Below, in pieces: positions 62,559 through 64,000 of a stretch of DNA of 64,000 bases. The position numbers were made by a program, and so were the translations under genes. Every line of letters starts with the position of its first letter. Position 1 is the first letter of the stretch. The notes beneath the pieces were generated by a model. The model saw nothing but the letters and a program-made list of their open reading frames with translations. It did not search any database and had not been told where the DNA came from. Origin of the DNA: Thiothrix nivea DSM 5205. GTDB taxonomy: Bacteria > Pseudomonadota > Gammaproteobacteria > Thiotrichales > Thiotrichaceae. The DNA lies in assembly GCF_000260135.1 (NCBI RefSeq), contig NZ_JH651384.1, positions 4,448,693 to 4,512,692 of the forward strand. Reading direction: 5' to 3'.

Positions 62559-62588
62559 GAAAAACCGTGGAAGCACTGCCCCCACGGA
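62559..62588 (-). terminator. Hairpin terminator between nifS and the nifZ-like gene
   Basis: CCGTGG (62565-62570) pairs with CCACGG (62582-62587). On the minus strand the stem is followed by TTTTTC. It should end or attenuate nifS transcripts before the nifZ-like gene. Confidence 0.65.
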
Positions 62589-62620
62589 AATCACTTTATG
62601 GCATTGAAGTGATGGAAAAC

Positions 62621-63838
62621 CTATGCATACGCTGGCGCAAACGCCTTTTCTGGCTCGTCCAGCGGCGCATTGCGCGCGTTATCCCAATACGGCGAAAGCT
62701 TGCGTAACTGGGCAATGATCGGCGGCACCGCTTCGATGACCCGCTCGATTTCTTCCGGCTTGTTGTAACGCGACAGCGAGAAGCGGATGGAGCCGTGCGC
62801 GGCAGTGTAGGGAATATCCATCGCCCGCATGACATGCGACGGTTCCAACGAGCCGGAGGTACAGGCGGAACCGCTGGAAGCCGCAATCCCTTCCTTGTTC
62901 AGCATCAGCAGGATGGCTTCACCCTCGATGTATTCAAACGCGATATTGAGCGTATTCGGCAGGCAGTTATCCGGGTCGCCGGTGACGAAACAGTTGGGAA
63001 CTGCCGCCAGCAGCCCTTCCTTCAAACGATCCCGCATGGCACGCACGAAGGTGTTTTCGTGCTGCATGTGTTCCTGAGCCATTTCGCAAGCCTTGCCCAG
63101 ACCTACGATGGAAGTCGCGTTCTCGGTACCCGCACGGCGGCCACGTTCCTGATGCCCGCCACGCAGCAGGGGGCGGAAGCGCAGGCCACGCCGCACATAC
63201 AGCACGCCAATCCCTTTGGGCGCGTGCAGCTTGTGGCCGGACAGCGACAGCATGTCAATGGCGCTGTCTTTCAGGTTGAGGGGAATCTTGCCAACCGCCT
63301 GCACTGCGTCAGTGTGGAACATGACACCGGCATTCTTGGCCAATTCAGCCATTTCCTCGACCGGGAACAGCGTGCCGGTTTCGTTATTCGCCCACATCAC
63401 GGAGACAACCGCCACCTTGTCACTGAGCAGGTTCATGTATTCCTGCATATCCAGACGGCCTTTCTTGTCGACCTTCAGGTAGTGCACGGTGTAGCCGTCT
63501 TTCTCCAGGTTTTCGCACAGGGTCAACACTGCCGGATGCTCGACCACGGTGGTGATGATTTCCTTGCGTTCCGGTTGGCAGCGCAGCGCGGACAGGATCG
63601 CGGTGGAATCGGACTCGGTGCCGCAGGAGGTGAAAATGACTTCGGAATCGTGTTCCGCGCCCAACAGCGCTTGCACCTGCTTGCGCGCTTTTTTCAGCGC
63701 CAGCCCGACCTTGTTGCCGAACTGGTGGATGGAGGACGGGTTACCGAACTGCTCGGTGAAATACGGCAGCATGGTTTCCACGATTTCGGGGGACACCATG
63801 GTAGTGGCGTTGTTGTCGAGATAGATACCTTCGCTCAT
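62621..63838 (-). CDS. nifS: Cysteine desulfurase NifS
   Basis: 405 residues. This PLP enzyme supplies sulfur from cysteine for nitrogenase Fe-S clusters. The PLP lysine is in LSLSGHKLHAPKG, the persulfide-forming cysteine in ASSGSACTSGSLEPSHV, and YLDNNATTMVSPEI is the N-terminal family signature. A C-terminal tail after SPYWDNARNAP is typical of NifS rather than IscS. It lies 10 bp after nifU. Confidence 0.95.
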   Translation of the reverse strand: MSEGIYLDNNATTMVSPEIVETMLPYFTEQFGNPSSIHQFGNKVGLALKKARKQVQALLGAEHDSEVIFTSCGTESDSTAILSALRCQPERKEIITTVVEHPAVLTLCENLEKDGYTVHYLKVDKKGRLDMQEYMNLLSDKVAVVSVMWANNETGTLFPVEEMAELAKNAGVMFHTDAVQAVGKIPLNLKDSAIDMLSLSGHKLHAPKGIGVLYVRRGLRFRPLLRGGHQERGRRAGTENATSIVGLGKACEMAQEHMQHENTFVRAMRDRLKEGLLAAVPNCFVTGDPDNCLPNTLNIAFEYIEGEAILLMLNKEGIAASSGSACTSGSLEPSHVMRAMDIPYTAAHGSIRFSLSRYNKPEEIERVIEAVPPIIAQLRKLSPYWDNARNAPLDEPEKAFAPAYA

Positions 63839-63848
63839 GACAGTCTCC

Positions 63849-64000
63849 TTAAGCCACTTTAGCCATCTTTGCCATTTCAGTCGCTGGCAGAACGCGGAAG
63901 AACTCGCCCACGTCCTCCATCACCCGCTGTTGTACGCCGTTGAGGGTTGCGGCAGCCAACTGACAGCCGGAACAGGCCCCCGTCAGGTTGACGAACACGA
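63849..64000 (-). CDS. nifU: NifU C-terminal domain (partial, 5' part outside window)
   Basis: About 50 codons read in from the right edge and end in TAA. VFVNLTGACSGCQLAAATL carries the CxxC pair of the NifU C-terminal domain that holds a transient Fe-S cluster, and GVQQRVMEDVGEF follows as in the family. The adjacent nifS supports NifU over the shorter NfuA proteins. Confidence 0.88.
   Translation of the reverse strand, partial: VFVNLTGACSGCQLAAATLNGVQQRVMEDVGEFFRVLPATEMAKMAKVA

Noticed and set aside
62272-62609. GCATTGAAGT repeated at 62272 and 62600
   Set aside because: A single 10-bp match flanking the nifZ-like gene without further symmetry; likely chance.

Overview
The window looks like chromosomal DNA of a filamentous sulfur-oxidising gammaproteobacterium of the Thiothrix/Thiotrichales type. 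The lineage is inferred from four things seen together: a Gly/Tyr/Asn-rich secreted protein of the sulfur-globule type, a nifU-nifS-nifZ-like block, gammaproteobacterial housekeeping genes (bioA, nagZ, sucA, zapE, pgeF), and abundant AAA/PD-(D/E)XK and Uma2 genes. No rRNA, tRNA or CRISPR array was found.

Layout. 1-7.3 kb: partial serine hydrolase, sulfur-globule-like protein, rhodanese-methyltransferase, a P1B-type metal ATPase flanked by two decayed ABC-transporter fragments, and an AAA/nuclease-like gene. 7.3-11.4 kb: bioA, nagZ and an ISAzo13-like insertion sequence with a probable programmed -1 frameshift. 11.4-31.2 kb (minus strand): a nonribosomal peptide synthetase (NRPS) locus. In transcription order it has an Asp/Glu-type racemase, a carrier-sulfotransferase didomain protein, docking-C-A-T-TE, docking-C-T with a mutated C active site, a type II thioesterase, a 2377-residue loading ligase-T-sulfotransferase-Cy-A-T-oxidase protein, a MATE exporter joined in frame to a methyltransferase, and an ATP sulfurylase-like/APS kinase fusion that could supply PAPS. 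31.3-34.5 kb (plus): JmjC-like cupin, GT61-like glycosyltransferase and a zinc-ribbon-containing sugar epimerase. 34.5-53.1 kb (minus): a very long, tightly packed gene string. It joins an SPFH protein, two solute-binding proteins without permeases, an ammonium-transporter-like protein with a periplasmic coiled coil and an NTN-hydrolase-like protein to a small-molecule pathway. That pathway has a chorismate lyase-like protein, acyl-AMP ligase, ACP, HemN-like radical SAM enzyme, sulfotransferases, aldolase and a peptide-exporter-type ABC protein. 53.2-55.9 kb: a small Gly/Ala-rich membrane protein, two DUF697 proteins and a PotD-like protein. 55.9-64 kb: IS21/IS3 remnants, sucA with a likely operator array, zapE, pgeF, an orphan OppF-type ATPase, and the nif genes.

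The unifying theme is sulfonation. There are five sulfotransferase domains (two fused to carrier proteins), at least two sulfotransferase fragments, and an APS kinase in one 35-kb stretch. The most plausible reading is two linked pathways: an NRPS product containing a thiazole, and an aryl-ACP product probably derived from 4-hydroxybenzoate. Both are probably sulfated and exported. A direct-repeat promoter motif (GTTAAG-N4-GTT) occurs before the Sat-CysC gene, the metal ATPase, the cupin gene and the DUF697 pair, which hints at one regulon. Functions come from reading motifs by eye; no database search was run.
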